Source of the DNA: DASQMT01 sp963827335
Lineage (GTDB): Bacteria; Actinomycetota; Thermoleophilia; Solirubrobacterales; Solirubrobacteraceae
Direction: 5' to 3'
Assembly: GCA_963827335.1 (NCBI GenBank)
Contig: CAWHAP010000009.1
Coordinates: forward strand, 1 to 64,000
DNA length: 64,000 nt
Shown: positions 19,615 to 28,297 of the stretch, in pieces
How positions within the stretch are numbered: position 1 is the stretch's first letter
Layout: each line of letters begins with the position of its first letter
The notes under the pieces: generated by a model
Seen by the model: only the letters and a program-made list of their open reading frames with translations
Told to the model about the DNA's origin: nothing
The model's database searches: none
Made by a program: the position numbers and the translations under genes

Positions 19615-20451
19615 TCACGACGGGATCGCGCCGGACCCGGTCGCGTAGAGCGCGGGACGGCGGTCCAGCAGCGCGTCGTTGCGCGGCCCGAGCGCCTTGT
19701 CGCGCGAGGCCGCCAGATCGATGTCGGCCAGCAGGAGGCCGGGCTCGGGCGCGGCCGGCGGACCGGCCAGCAGCCAGCCGTCCGCCCCGGCGATCGCGCT
19801 CCCGGCGACCCAGGCGACGCCCCGCTCGAGGCCGCAGCGGTCGCACACCGCGACGGCCATCCGGTTCGTGGCGGCCGAGACCATCGTGCGCAGCACCTCC
19901 ATCGGGCGCTCGCCGGACGGGCGCGGGAATCGCGGCCAGTTCGTCGGCACGCACAGCAGCTCGGCGCGCGCGAGCGCGGCGGCCCGCACCCACTCGGGGA
20001 ACTCGAGGTCGTAGCAGACCATCACGCCGAGCCGGCCGTGCGGCGTGTCGAGCACGAGCGGCGGGGCGTCGCCCGGCGTGAACGCCTCCGCCTCGCGATC
20101 CCACAGGTGCACCTTGCGGTACACGCCGCGCAGCCCGTCCGGGTCGACGAGCGCCGCGCTGTTGTAGAGGACGCCGTCGTCGCCCAGCTCGGCGAAGCCG
20201 CCGACCACGACGAGGTCGTGCGCGGCGGCCCGCTCCGCCCAGCCCGAGACCGTCGGCCCGTCGGCCGGCTCGGCGAGCGCGCGCGCCTCGGCGGCGTCGT
20301 CGAAGACATAGCCGGACGCGACCAGCTCGGGGAGGACGACGATCCGCGCGCCGGCTGCGGCGGCGGCGTCGAGCGCGGCGAGCGCCCGCGCGCGGTTCCC
20401 CTCGAGGTCGCCGACGACGGGCGCGAGCTGATGGCAGGCCACGCGGACCAT
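19615..20451 (-). CDS. Carbon-nitrogen hydrolase (nitrilase superfamily)
   Basis: A 278-residue amidase-type hydrolase with the full triad: Glu42 (LPELVASGY), Lys113 (YRKVHLW) and Cys146 (MVCYDLEFPE). It hydrolyses a C-N bond in an amide or carbamoyl compound; length and motifs fit aliphatic amidase/omega-amidase-like or N-carbamoyl hydrolase relatives rather than nitrilases. Substrate unknown. A TAGAGT box (minus strand) sits 6 nt before the ATG. Confidence 0.9.
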   Translation of the reverse strand: MVRVACHQLAPVVGDLEGNRARALAALDAAAAAGARIVVLPELVASGYVFDDAAEARALAEPADGPTVSGWAERAAAHDLVVVGGFAELGDDGVLYNSAALVDPDGLRGVYRKVHLWDREAEAFTPGDAPPLVLDTPHGRLGVMVCYDLEFPEWVRAAALARAELLCVPTNWPRFPRPSGERPMEVLRTMVSAATNRMAVAVCDRCGLERGVAWVAGSAIAGADGWLLAGPPAAPEPGLLLADIDLAASRDKALGPRNDALLDRRPALYATGSGAIPS

Positions 20452-20457
20452 GCCGCC

Positions 20458-20488
20458 ACTCTAACCGGGGCCGCACCGGGTCTATGCT
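20458..20488. promoter_or_regulatory. Divergent leaderless promoters (nitrilase-family gene / P450)
   Basis: The 43-bp intergenic region carries TAGAGT on the minus strand (20458-20463) and TATGCT on the plus strand (20483-20488). Each ends exactly 6 nt from its start codon, so transcription would begin at or beside the first codon. Confidence 0.5.
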
Positions 20489-20494
20489 CCGCCC

Positions 20495-21766
20495 ATGGCG
20501 CTCCCGCCCGGACCGCGAATGCCGCGCCCCGCGCAGACCGCGGCGTGGACGGTCCGGCCCGGCCCGTTCATGCTGCGGGCGCACCGCGAGCACGGCGACG
20601 CGTTCACGATCAAGATCGGCACGGAGCCGCCGTGGGTCATGCTCGCGCACCCGGACGCCGTCCGCGAGGTGTTCACCGGCGACCCGAAGCTGCTGCACGC
20701 GGGCAAGGCGAACATCATCCTGCGGCCGTTCCTCGGCGGCGCCTCGGTGCTGCTCCTCGACGGGCCCCAGCACCTGCGCCAGCGCAAGCTGATGCTCCCC
20801 GCCTTCCACGGCTCGCGCATGGCCGGCTACCGCGAGTGGGTGGCCGAGATCGCCCGTGAGCAGGTGGCGTCCTGGCCGCGGGGCGAGCCGCTCGCGCTCG
20901 CCCCGCGCATGCAGGCGATCACGCTCGAGGTCGTCCTGCGCGTGATCTTCGGGGTCCGCGGCCCCGAGCGGCTCGACGCGCTGCGCGGCCGCTTGCGGAC
21001 GATGATGGAGCGGCTGATGGGCGGGCCGTCGATGCTGGCGCTGCTCACCGCCGGCCCGGACCGTGCCGAGCGGGCGCGGATCTTCCGGCCGGTCCTCGCC
21101 CCGGTCGACCGCCTGCTGGCCGAGCAGATCCGCGAGCGCAGGGCCGACCCGGGCGAGGACGTGCTCTCCATGCTGCTCGCGGCCCGCCACGAGGACGGCA
21201 GGCCGATGAGCGACACCGAGCTCCGCGACGAGCTGGTCACCCTGCTCGTGGCCGGGCACGAGACGACCGCCACGGCCCTCTCCTGGGCCACGGAGCGGCT
21301 CGTGCGGACACCGGGCGGCTGGGAGGCGCTGCGCGCCGGGGGCGAGGCCTACGCCGAGGCCGCCGGCAAGGAGGCGCTGCGCCTGCGCCCGGTCCTGCCC
21401 GTCGTCCTGCGCCACCTGCAGGCCGACATGACGATCGCCGGCCTCGACCTGCCCGCGGGCACGGTCGTCGCGCCCTCGATCTACCTCGTCCACCGCCGCC
21501 CCGAGCTCTACCCCGAGCCCGGCCGGTTCCGCCCGGAGCGCTTCCTGGGCGACGCGCCGCAGGGCGGGACGTACACGTGGATCCCGTTCGGCGGCGGCGT
21601 GCGCCGCTGCCTGGGCGCGGCGTTCGCGCTGATGGAGCTGCGGGTCGTGCTCGCCGAGGTCGCCGGCGCCCTGGACGCGGCCGCGGTCGACCCGCGGCCC
21701 GAGGGGACGCACCGGCGCGCGATCACCATGGTCCCGGCGCGCGGTGCCGAGGTCGTCTTGAGCTAG
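20495..21766 (+). CDS. Cytochrome P450
   Basis: A 423-residue soluble bacterial P450. The heme ligand is Cys372 in FGGGVRRCLGAAF. The I-helix oxygen-activation motif is AGHETT from residue 253, and the ExxR is Glu293-Arg296. The N-terminus has a proline-rich stretch (LPPGPRMPRPAQ) but no membrane anchor. Oxidises an unknown substrate and needs a ferredoxin and reductase, neither encoded nearby. It precedes polA by 11 nt. Confidence 0.93.
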   Translation: MALPPGPRMPRPAQTAAWTVRPGPFMLRAHREHGDAFTIKIGTEPPWVMLAHPDAVREVFTGDPKLLHAGKANIILRPFLGGASVLLLDGPQHLRQRKLMLPAFHGSRMAGYREWVAEIAREQVASWPRGEPLALAPRMQAITLEVVLRVIFGVRGPERLDALRGRLRTMMERLMGGPSMLALLTAGPDRAERARIFRPVLAPVDRLLAEQIRERRADPGEDVLSMLLAARHEDGRPMSDTELRDELVTLLVAGHETTATALSWATERLVRTPGGWEALRAGGEAYAEAAGKEALRLRPVLPVVLRHLQADMTIAGLDLPAGTVVAPSIYLVHRRPELYPEPGRFRPERFLGDAPQGGTYTWIPFGGGVRRCLGAAFALMELRVVLAEVAGALDAAAVDPRPEGTHRRAITMVPARGAEVVLS

Positions 21767-21769
21767 CGT
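21764..21769 (+). promoter_or_regulatory. -10-like box before polA
   Basis: TAGCGT overlaps the P450 stop codon and ends 8 nt before the polA GTG, so polA may have its own leaderless transcript. Confidence 0.35.
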
Positions 21770-21777
21770 TGGGGGTC

Positions 21778-24372
21778 GTGGCCGCGACGAACGGAGACGC
21801 ACCCCGGGAGCTGTTCCTGATCGACGGGAACTCGCTCGCCTACCGCGCGTTCTTCGCCCTGCCCGAATCGATCGCGACGTCCGACGGGCGCCCGACGAAC
21901 GCGATCTTCGGCTTCGCGTCGATGCTCGTGAAGATCCTCACCGACCACGGCGACGTGCCGACGGTCGTGGTGTGGGACGCGGGCATGTCCGGCCGCAAGG
22001 AGATCTCCGCCGACTACAAGGCCCAGCGCTCCTCGCGCCCGGACCTGCTCAAGCAGCAGTGGCCGCACCTGCAGCCGCTCGTGGACGCGTTCGGCTACCC
22101 CAACGTCTCCGTCGAGGGCTTCGAGGCCGACGACGTGATCGCCGCGCTGACCGAGCAGGCGCGGGCGCAGGGCATCCCGGTGATGGTCGTCACGGGCGAT
22201 CGCGACGCCTACCAGCTCGTCGCGGACGGCGTGCGGATCATGACGACGTCGCGCGGCATCACCGACACGAAGGTCTACGACCGCCAGGGCGTGATCGACC
22301 GCTATGGCATCCCGCCCGAGCTGGTCCCCGATTTCATCGGGCTCAAGGGCGACACGTCCGACAACATCCCGGGCGTCCCGGGGATCGGCGACAAGACCGC
22401 CGCCGAGCTGCTCCAGCGCTTCGGCTCGCTGGAGGACGTGCTCGCCAGCGTCGACCAGATCTCGGGCGCCAAGCGCAAGCAGAACCTCACGGAGTTCGCC
22501 GAGGACGCGCGCGTCTCCAAGCGCCTGGCCACGATGGTCCGCGACGTGCCCGTCGAGCTGGACCTCGCCGCGGAGCTCACGCGCGAGCCCGACCGGTCGA
22601 AGCTGCGCGCGATGTTCCGCGAGTTCGAGCTGCGCGACCCGCTGCGCCGGCTCGAGGAGGCGCTCGACGCCGCCGAGTCGGCGGCGATCCCGCGCCCAGA
22701 GACCGAGACCGCGCGCAAGGTGGCGGTGCGCAAGGGCGCGCCGGAGAACCTGCCGCAGCTGAGCGGCGCCGAGCTGGCGATCGTCGCCACGCCGCCGGAG
22801 CCCGCCGAGGGCGAGCTGATCCCGCGCGCCACGGGCTGGCGCTGGGGCGCCTACGCGGGCGGCCCGCACGCGCTCGCCGGCGAGGTGGAGGACCCCGCCG
22901 CGCTGATCCGCGCCGCCGGGGACCGGCCCGTCATCGGCCACGACGTCAAGGCGCTCGGCGAGGTGCCGGCCAACCTGACCTGGGACACCGAGGTCGCCGC
23001 CTACCTGCTCGATCCCGCCCGCCGCGGCTACCCGCTCGACGAGCTGTGCGAGGAGCGCGGGATGGCCGTCGAGGCCGACGACCCGGAGGCGGCTCGCGCC
23101 GTGCTCGCCCACGAGCTGGCCGGCCGCCAGCGCGATCAGGTCCGCGAGCGCGGGCTGGAGGGGCTGCTGCGGGAGATCGAGCTGCCGCTCGTGCGCGTGC
23201 TGCGGGAGACGGAGAAGGCCGGCATCAAGCTCGACACCCACCGGCTCGAGCAGGCGGGGCTGAGGATGCGGGCCGACGCCGCCGAGCTCGAGCGCGAGAT
23301 CTGGGAGCTGGCCGGCGAGGAGTTCATGATCGGCTCGCCCCAGCAGCTCGCCGAGGTGCTGTTCGGCAAGCTCGGCCTGTCGCGCAAGCGGCGCGGCAAG
23401 ACGGGGTTCTCGACCGACGCCCGCGTGCTGCAGGCGATCCGCGACGAGCATCCGATCGTGTCGAAGATCGAGCGCTGGCGCGAGGTGACGAAGCTCGTCC
23501 AGACCTACCTCGAGCAGCTCCCCGCCGCGATCGGCCCCGACGGCCGCCTGCACACCACGCTGCTGCAGACCAACACGTCCACCGGCCGGCTCGCCTCGAT
23601 CAACCCGAACCTGCAGAACATCCCGATCCGCACGGAGATCGGACGCGAGATCCGCGCCTGCTTCATCGCCGAGCCGGGCAACGTGCTGATCTCCGTCGAC
23701 TACTCGCAGGTCGAGCTGCGGGTGCTCGCCCACATCGCCGGCGAGGACGTGCTCAAGCAGATCTTCCTGCGCGGCGAGGACGTGCACACCGAGACGGCCG
23801 CCGCCGTGTTCGACACCGCGCCCGACGCGCTCACGGTCGGCATGCGCTCCAAGGCCAAGATGGTCAACTACGGGATCGTCTACGGACTCTCGGCCTACGG
23901 GCTCGCCGACCGCCTGCGGATCGAGCAGGAGGAGGCGCAGGAGTTCATCGACCGCTACCTCGAGCGCTTCCCCGCCGTCGCCCGGTTCATGGCCGACGCC
24001 GTCAAGCAGGCCGAGGAGCACGGCTACGTCTCCACGCTGTTCGGCCGCCGCCGCCAGATCCCGGAGATCCGCGCCCGCAACTGGCAGACGCGCAAGCTCG
24101 GCGAGCGGCTCGCGGTGAACACGGTCATCCAGGGCACCGCCGCCGACATCATCAAGGTGGCGATGGTCCGCTGCCACGACCGGCTCGCCGCCGAGGGCCT
24201 GGCGACCCGCATGATCCTGCAGATCCACGACGAGCTGCTCTTCGAGGGCCCGCAGGACGAGGCGCCGCGCGCGGCCGAGGTCGTGTCCGCGGAGATGGTC
24301 GGGGCGGCGGAGATGGATCCGCCGCTGGCGGTCGACGCGGGCATCGGCCCCAACTGGCTGGCCGCGAAGTGA
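21778..24372 (+). CDS. polA: DNA polymerase I
   Basis: An 864-residue repair and Okazaki-processing polymerase. The N-terminal 5'-3' exonuclease (about 1-290) has FLIDGNSLAYRAFFAL, EADDVIAALT, TGDRDAYQLV and GLKGDTSDNIPG. The middle region lacks the usual acidic residues of an active 3'-5' proofreading domain. The polymerase domain has motif A SVDYSQVELRVLAHIA, motif B RSKAKMVNYGIVYGLS and motif C LQIHDELLFE. GTG start at 21778 fits the family N-terminus. The stop overlaps the next gene as GTGA. Confidence 0.95.
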   Translation: MAATNGDAPRELFLIDGNSLAYRAFFALPESIATSDGRPTNAIFGFASMLVKILTDHGDVPTVVVWDAGMSGRKEISADYKAQRSSRPDLLKQQWPHLQPLVDAFGYPNVSVEGFEADDVIAALTEQARAQGIPVMVVTGDRDAYQLVADGVRIMTTSRGITDTKVYDRQGVIDRYGIPPELVPDFIGLKGDTSDNIPGVPGIGDKTAAELLQRFGSLEDVLASVDQISGAKRKQNLTEFAEDARVSKRLATMVRDVPVELDLAAELTREPDRSKLRAMFREFELRDPLRRLEEALDAAESAAIPRPETETARKVAVRKGAPENLPQLSGAELAIVATPPEPAEGELIPRATGWRWGAYAGGPHALAGEVEDPAALIRAAGDRPVIGHDVKALGEVPANLTWDTEVAAYLLDPARRGYPLDELCEERGMAVEADDPEAARAVLAHELAGRQRDQVRERGLEGLLREIELPLVRVLRETEKAGIKLDTHRLEQAGLRMRADAAELEREIWELAGEEFMIGSPQQLAEVLFGKLGLSRKRRGKTGFSTDARVLQAIRDEHPIVSKIERWREVTKLVQTYLEQLPAAIGPDGRLHTTLLQTNTSTGRLASINPNLQNIPIRTEIGREIRACFIAEPGNVLISVDYSQVELRVLAHIAGEDVLKQIFLRGEDVHTETAAAVFDTAPDALTVGMRSKAKMVNYGIVYGLSAYGLADRLRIEQEEAQEFIDRYLERFPAVARFMADAVKQAEEHGYVSTLFGRRRQIPEIRARNWQTRKLGERLAVNTVIQGTAADIIKVAMVRCHDRLAAEGLATRMILQIHDELLFEGPQDEAPRAAEVVSAEMVGAAEMDPPLAVDAGIGPNWLAAK

Positions 24373-25574
24373 CGACGGCCGAGGTGGCGGCGGCCCCGGC
24401 CGCCGCGGCGCGGCGCGAGAGCCTCCTGCTGCTCGCCGCGCTGCTGCTGGCGGCGGTCGCGCTGCGCCCGCAGCTCGTCGGCGCCGGGCCGCTCATCCCC
24501 GACATCCAGGACGACCTCGGGACGTCGCACGCGGTCGCCGGGCTCGTCGGCACGATCCCGGTGCTGTGCATGGGCCTGTTCGCCCCGCTGGCCGGTCTGC
24601 TGTCCGCGCGCTGGGGCCTGCGCGCGGCGATGGCCGGCTGCCTGCTGGCCATCGCGGTCGTCGGCGTCGGACGGGCGCTCTCGCCGGGCATCGCCGTCCT
24701 GCTGGCGCTGACGCTGCCGGTCGGCGTCGCGATGGCGGTGGCCGGGACGCTGCTGCCCGTCGCGGTCAAGCAGCGCTTCGCGCACCGCCCGGCGTTCGCG
24801 AACGGGATCGGCGTCACCGGGATCAACATCGGCGCGGCGATCTCCTCGGCGGTCGCGGTGCCGATCGCCTCGGCCTGGGAGGGCTGGCGCGGCGCGCTCG
24901 CGGTCTTCTCGCTCGCCACGCTCGCCGTGTGCGCCGGCTGGCTCGTGCTGAGCCGCGGCGCCTGGACGGAGCGCTCGGGCGCGCGCCCGCCGCGGCTGCC
25001 GGTGCGGCGCCCGATCGCCTGGATCGTCGTGCTGGCCTTCGCGCTGCCGTCCGTCGTCTACTACGGGCTCGTGGCGTGGATCGCGGACGCCTACCAGGAG
25101 CGCGGCTGGAGCGACGAGTCCGCCGGCGCCGTGCTCGCGGTCATGGGGATCGCCTCGATCCCGGCCGCGCTCGTCGTCCCGTGGCTCGCCGACCGGATGG
25201 GCACGCGGCGGTCGTGGATGGGGTTCGCCGCGGCCTGCATGTGCTGCGCGACGTTCGGCTTCGCCGCGGTCCCGGGCGGCGCGTACGTGTGGGCGGTGCT
25301 CACCGGCGTGGCGCTCGGCACGGTGTTCCCGATCTGCCTGACGATGTGCCTGGACGTCGCGCGCGGGCCCGCGGACGCCGGCGCGGCGGCCGCGCTGATG
25401 TTCCTCGCGGGCTATCCGGTCGCGGCGCTCGGGCCGCTCGGGGTCGGGGCGCTGCGGGACCTCACGGGCTCGTTCGACGCGAGCCTGTGGGCGCTGTTCG
25501 GCACGGCGGTGGCGATGACGGCGGTGCTCGCACCGCTCACGCCCGCGCGGCTGCGGCCGGCGGAGGCGGCCTGA
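24369..25574 (+). CDS. Major facilitator transporter, CynX/NimT-like
   Basis: 401 residues with about 12 membrane segments. The sequence AVALRPQLVGAGPLIPDIQDDLG near the N-terminus resembles CynX/NimT-type exporters of cyanate, nitroimidazole or other small molecules. Coupled to polA by GTGA and to the next gene by ATGA. Substrate unknown. Confidence 0.85.
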   Translation: MTTAEVAAAPAAAARRESLLLLAALLLAAVALRPQLVGAGPLIPDIQDDLGTSHAVAGLVGTIPVLCMGLFAPLAGLLSARWGLRAAMAGCLLAIAVVGVGRALSPGIAVLLALTLPVGVAMAVAGTLLPVAVKQRFAHRPAFANGIGVTGINIGAAISSAVAVPIASAWEGWRGALAVFSLATLAVCAGWLVLSRGAWTERSGARPPRLPVRRPIAWIVVLAFALPSVVYYGLVAWIADAYQERGWSDESAGAVLAVMGIASIPAALVVPWLADRMGTRRSWMGFAAACMCCATFGFAAVPGGAYVWAVLTGVALGTVFPICLTMCLDVARGPADAGAAAALMFLAGYPVAALGPLGVGALRDLTGSFDASLWALFGTAVAMTAVLAPLTPARLRPAEAA

Positions 25575-26017
25575 TGGACCGCGGCGTGGCGGTGCCGCTC
25601 GCGGTGGCGATCGGCGGGACCCTGGCGCTGCAGGCGCCGCTGAACTCGCTGCTGGGGCGCTCGGTCGGGAGCCTGACCGCGACGGTCGTCGCGTTCGTCA
25701 TCGGGCTCGTCGCGCTGCTCGCGGTCAGCGTGCTCTCGGGCGGGCTCGCGGGGATCGCGCACGTGGGCGACGCGCCCTGGTGGGCGCTGATCGGCGGCGG
25801 CCTGATCAGCGCGATCTACGTGGCGTCGATCGTCTGGACGGTGCGCGCGCTGGGCGCGGGCGGGCTCACGGCGGCCACGATCGCCGGGCAGTTCACGGTG
25901 GCGATCCTCGTCGACCACTACGGCTGGCTCGGCGTCGAGCGCTCGCCGGTCACCGCCTCGAAGCTGGCGGGGCTCGCGCTGCTCGCGGCGGGCACGTGGC
26001 TGGTGATCCGGGACTGA
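25574..26017 (+). CDS. DMT-superfamily membrane protein, YdcZ/DUF606-like
   Basis: 147 residues with about five membrane helices: VAVPLAVAIGGTLALQAPLN, then LTATVVAFVIGLVALLAVSV and AGGLTAATIAGQFTVAILVDHYGWLG, matching the half-length DMT (YdcZ) layout. Such short proteins usually work as dimers. ATG overlaps the stop of the MFS gene by one base, so the two form a unit. Confidence 0.8.
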   Translation: MDRGVAVPLAVAIGGTLALQAPLNSLLGRSVGSLTATVVAFVIGLVALLAVSVLSGGLAGIAHVGDAPWWALIGGGLISAIYVASIVWTVRALGAGGLTAATIAGQFTVAILVDHYGWLGVERSPVTASKLAGLALLAAGTWLVIRD

Positions 26018-26114
26018 TGGACGGCACCCCGCTCGTGAGCTGGCGCACGCGGACGGCACGTCCGCCATCGTGCGCGCGCCCCGGCGGTGCGTCCGCTGCC
26101 TGACAGCGGGGAAC

Positions 26115-26139
26115 CCGGTGCGCCGTAGCGGCGCACCGG
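26115..26139 (+). terminator. Hairpin after the DMT gene
   Basis: CCGGTGCGCCG-TAG-CGGCGCACCGG is a perfect 11-bp stem with a 3-nt loop, followed by TTGCTCCGTTCC. Likely terminator of the polA-MFS-DMT unit. It is the only clear structure in the 194-bp gap before the aminotransferase. Confidence 0.6.
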
Positions 26140-26199
26140 TTGCTCCGTTCCGGCAGACTCGCGGAGCCGGATTGGACGCCGCCGTGCGTGCGGGCTGGC

Positions 26200-26205
26200 T
26201 ACGGT
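26200..26205 (+). promoter_or_regulatory. -10-like box before the aminotransferase
   Basis: TACGGT ends exactly 6 nt before ATG 26212. It supports that ATG over the longer open frame starting at 26140. Confidence 0.4.
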
Positions 26206-26211
26206 CACCCT

Positions 26212-27492
26212 ATGGCCATCGCCGACGAATCGACCAGCACCCGGACCACCTCCTTCTGGCATCCGTTCGCGGACATGGGGGCCGTCTCGAACGCCGAGCT
26301 CGTGATCGAGCGCGGCGAAGGCGCCTACGTGTTCGACGCCGACGGCAACCGCTACCTGGACGGCACCGCGAGCCTCTGGTACGCGAACCTGGGCCACGGC
26401 CGCACGGACATCACGCGCGCCGTCGCGGCGCAGATGGACCGCATCGCGGCGTACCAGACGTTCGGCGACTTCTCGAACCCCCCGGCCAACGAGCTGTGCG
26501 CGCGGCTCTCCGCGCTCGCCCCGATGGACGATGCGAAGGTCTTCCTCGCGTCGGGCGGCGGCGACGCGATCGACAGCGCCGCGAAGATCGCCCGCCGCCA
26601 CTGGATCCTCCAGGGTCAGCCCGAGCGGATGCACCTGATCAGCCGCACCAACGGCTACCACGGCACGCACGGCTTCGGCACGGCGATCGGCGGCATCGAG
26701 GCGAACACCGCGAACTGGGGCCCGCTCGTCCCGCAGACCTCCGCGGTCGCGTTCGACTCGCTGCCCGCGCTCGAGCAGGAGATCCTGCGCGTGGGCCCCG
26801 AGCGCGTGGCCGCGTTCTTCTGCGAGCCGGTGATCGGCGCCGGCGGCGTCTTCCCGCCCCCGGAGGGGTACATCGAGGGCGTCGCCGACCTGTGCGCCGA
26901 GCACGGGATCCTGCTGGTCATCGACTCCGTGATCTGCGCGTTCGGCCGGCTCGGCACCTGGTTCGGGATCGAGCGCTGGCCCGAGGTGCGCCCCGACATG
27001 ATCACGTTCGCCAAGGGCGTGACGAGCGGCTACCTCCCGCTCGGCGGCGTCATCGTCGACGGCGCCGTCGCCGCCCCGTACTTCGCCGGGCCGGGCAGCC
27101 CGATGCTGCGCCACGGAGCGACGTACGCCGGGCACCCGACGTGCGCGGCCGCCGCCCTGGCCGTCCTCGACGCCTACGAGGCGGAGGACCTGATCGGCCG
27201 CGGCCGGGCGCTCGAGCAGCCGCTCGCCGACGCGCTCGCCCCGCTCGCAGCGCACGACGCGGTCGGCGAGGTGCGCGCGGGCATGGGCCTGCTCGCCGCC
27301 GTGGCGCTGTCCGAGGACGCGCTGGCGTCGGACCCGGGCGCGGTCGCGAAGCTCGCCGCCGGCGCGCGGGCGGCGGGGGTGCTCGTGCGGCCGCTGCTGC
27401 GCGGGGTCGCCCTGTCGCCGCCGCTGATCGTCGACGAGTCGCACCTCGCCGAGGCGGCCGACGCGATCCGCGCGGGGCTCGAGCGGCTCTAG
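26212..27492 (+). CDS. Class III aminotransferase
   Basis: A 426-residue PLP aminotransferase of the omega/beta-alanine:pyruvate or adenosylmethionine-8-amino-7-oxononanoate fold group. The PLP lysine is Lys268 in MITFAKGVTSGYLPLGG. Other motifs: YLDGTASLWYANLGHGR, FLASGGGDAIDSAAKIAR (the family usually has SGSEA), TNGYHGTHGFGTAIGG and ATYAGHPTCAAAALAVL. The amino donor and acceptor cannot be told from sequence. No biotin or diamine pathway gene is adjacent. Followed by a repeat element. Confidence 0.9.
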   Translation: MAIADESTSTRTTSFWHPFADMGAVSNAELVIERGEGAYVFDADGNRYLDGTASLWYANLGHGRTDITRAVAAQMDRIAAYQTFGDFSNPPANELCARLSALAPMDDAKVFLASGGGDAIDSAAKIARRHWILQGQPERMHLISRTNGYHGTHGFGTAIGGIEANTANWGPLVPQTSAVAFDSLPALEQEILRVGPERVAAFFCEPVIGAGGVFPPPEGYIEGVADLCAEHGILLVIDSVICAFGRLGTWFGIERWPEVRPDMITFAKGVTSGYLPLGGVIVDGAVAAPYFAGPGSPMLRHGATYAGHPTCAAAALAVLDAYEAEDLIGRGRALEQPLADALAPLAAHDAVGEVRAGMGLLAAVALSEDALASDPGAVAKLAAGARAAGVLVRPLLRGVALSPPLIVDESHLAEAADAIRAGLERL

Positions 27493-27504
27493 GCCTCCCG
27501 CGAG

Positions 27505-27729
27505 GCGCGAGCGGCGGCCCCGGCGCACGTCAACGGCGGGCATCGAGGGGAGAGGGTCGCTACGCCGAACGTCGTAAGCCGCCAGATCGTGTGCGGCTCT
27601 ACGACGTTCGGGGCCTATGGCACCGTCAACGTCGTACGCGGCCAGGTCGTGCGCGGCAGTACGACGTTCGGGGCCGACCCGCTTCCCTCAGTGCGGGTGT
27701 TGACGTTCGCCGGGGCCGCCACTCGCGCT
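27505..27729. repeat. Composite palindromic repeat element, copy 1
   Basis: A non-coding element of about 225 bp. Left end: a ~35-bp sequence at 27505-27540 (contains GCGGCGGCCCCGGCG). Right end: the same sequence inverted at 27698-27729. Between them are two hairpins. The first has perfect 12-bp arms CCGAACGTCGTA (27565-27576) and TACGACGTTCGG (27600-27611). The second has AACGTCGTA (27628-27636) and TACGACGTT (27660-27668). Both loops are 23 nt and the two units start 60 bp apart. The same organisation recurs at 48.7 kb. It lies between convergent genes and its right end overlaps the 3' end of the next gene. Confidence 0.85.
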
Positions 27730-28233
27730 GGACCGATCGCGAGCGGCGACTCCGGCGCGCGGGAACCGCTCCCGCAGCGCCGTGACGTAGCGGTCGCGGG
27801 AGACCGGGCCGCCGAAGCGGATGCGGTCGTAGGGGGCGAACGCGCGGAGCAGGGCGTCCAGCTCGTCGATCGCCTCGTGCAGGGCGTCCAGCGGCGGCGG
27901 ATCCGCACGCAGCAGCGCGTCGATGCGCTCGGTCAGCACGCCCTTGCGCACGATCGACTCGGGGCTCACCTCGCGCAGGCACACCGCGTACTCGCCGCTC
28001 AGATAGGCGTCCCACTCGCCCGGCGCGCGCGCCTCGAACCACGCACGCAGCGCGTCCACGCCGCCCGCGCGCGCGGCGAGCGCCAGGTGGTCGGGCGCCA
28101 CCATCTCCGTCCCGTCGTCGAGCACGTAGGCGGGGCCGGGGAGACAGCCCGCCATGACCTCGGCGCGCACGGCCGGATCGCGGAGCGGGACGAAATGGGT
28201 CGTGATGTAGGCGACGTCCTCGGCGGTGAGCAC
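27688..28233 (-). CDS. Uncharacterised protein, possibly DUF6058-like
   Basis: About 181 residues from GTG 28233 (VLTAEDVAYITTHFVPLRD); ATG 28299 is possible but would overlap the divergent ArsR start. Visible features: CLPGPAYVLDDGTEMVAPDH, then a helical C-terminal half. The pattern recalls DUF6058, a family annotated near natural-product genes; this is a weak recollection, not a firm match. The last ~13 codons (ASGGPGERQHPH) are supplied by the right end of the repeat element, so the original C-terminus may have been replaced. Confidence 0.55.
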   Translation of the reverse strand: MLTAEDVAYITTHFVPLRDPAVRAEVMAGCLPGPAYVLDDGTEMVAPDHLALAARAGGVDALRAWFEARAPGEWDAYLSGEYAVCLREVSPESIVRKGVLTERIDALLRADPPPLDALHEAIDELDALLRAFAPYDRIRFGGPVSRDRYVTALRERFPRAGVAARDRSSASGGPGERQHPH

Positions 28234-28297
28234 CGGCGCAGGCTCCCACGCCGACGGTTCGGCGCCCGCCGAACCGTGCCGGTGCCACGATGTCGGC

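Noticed and set aside
18689..21802. A 1037-codon minus-strand frame spanning several genes
   Set aside because: Only its last 301 codons match a real family (SDR39U1). The remainder is out of frame with the nitrilase-family gene and antisense to the P450.
26140..26211. N-terminal extension of the aminotransferase
   Set aside because: The upstream open frame overlaps the terminator hairpin and lacks family similarity; ATG 26212 has the promoter at the expected distance.
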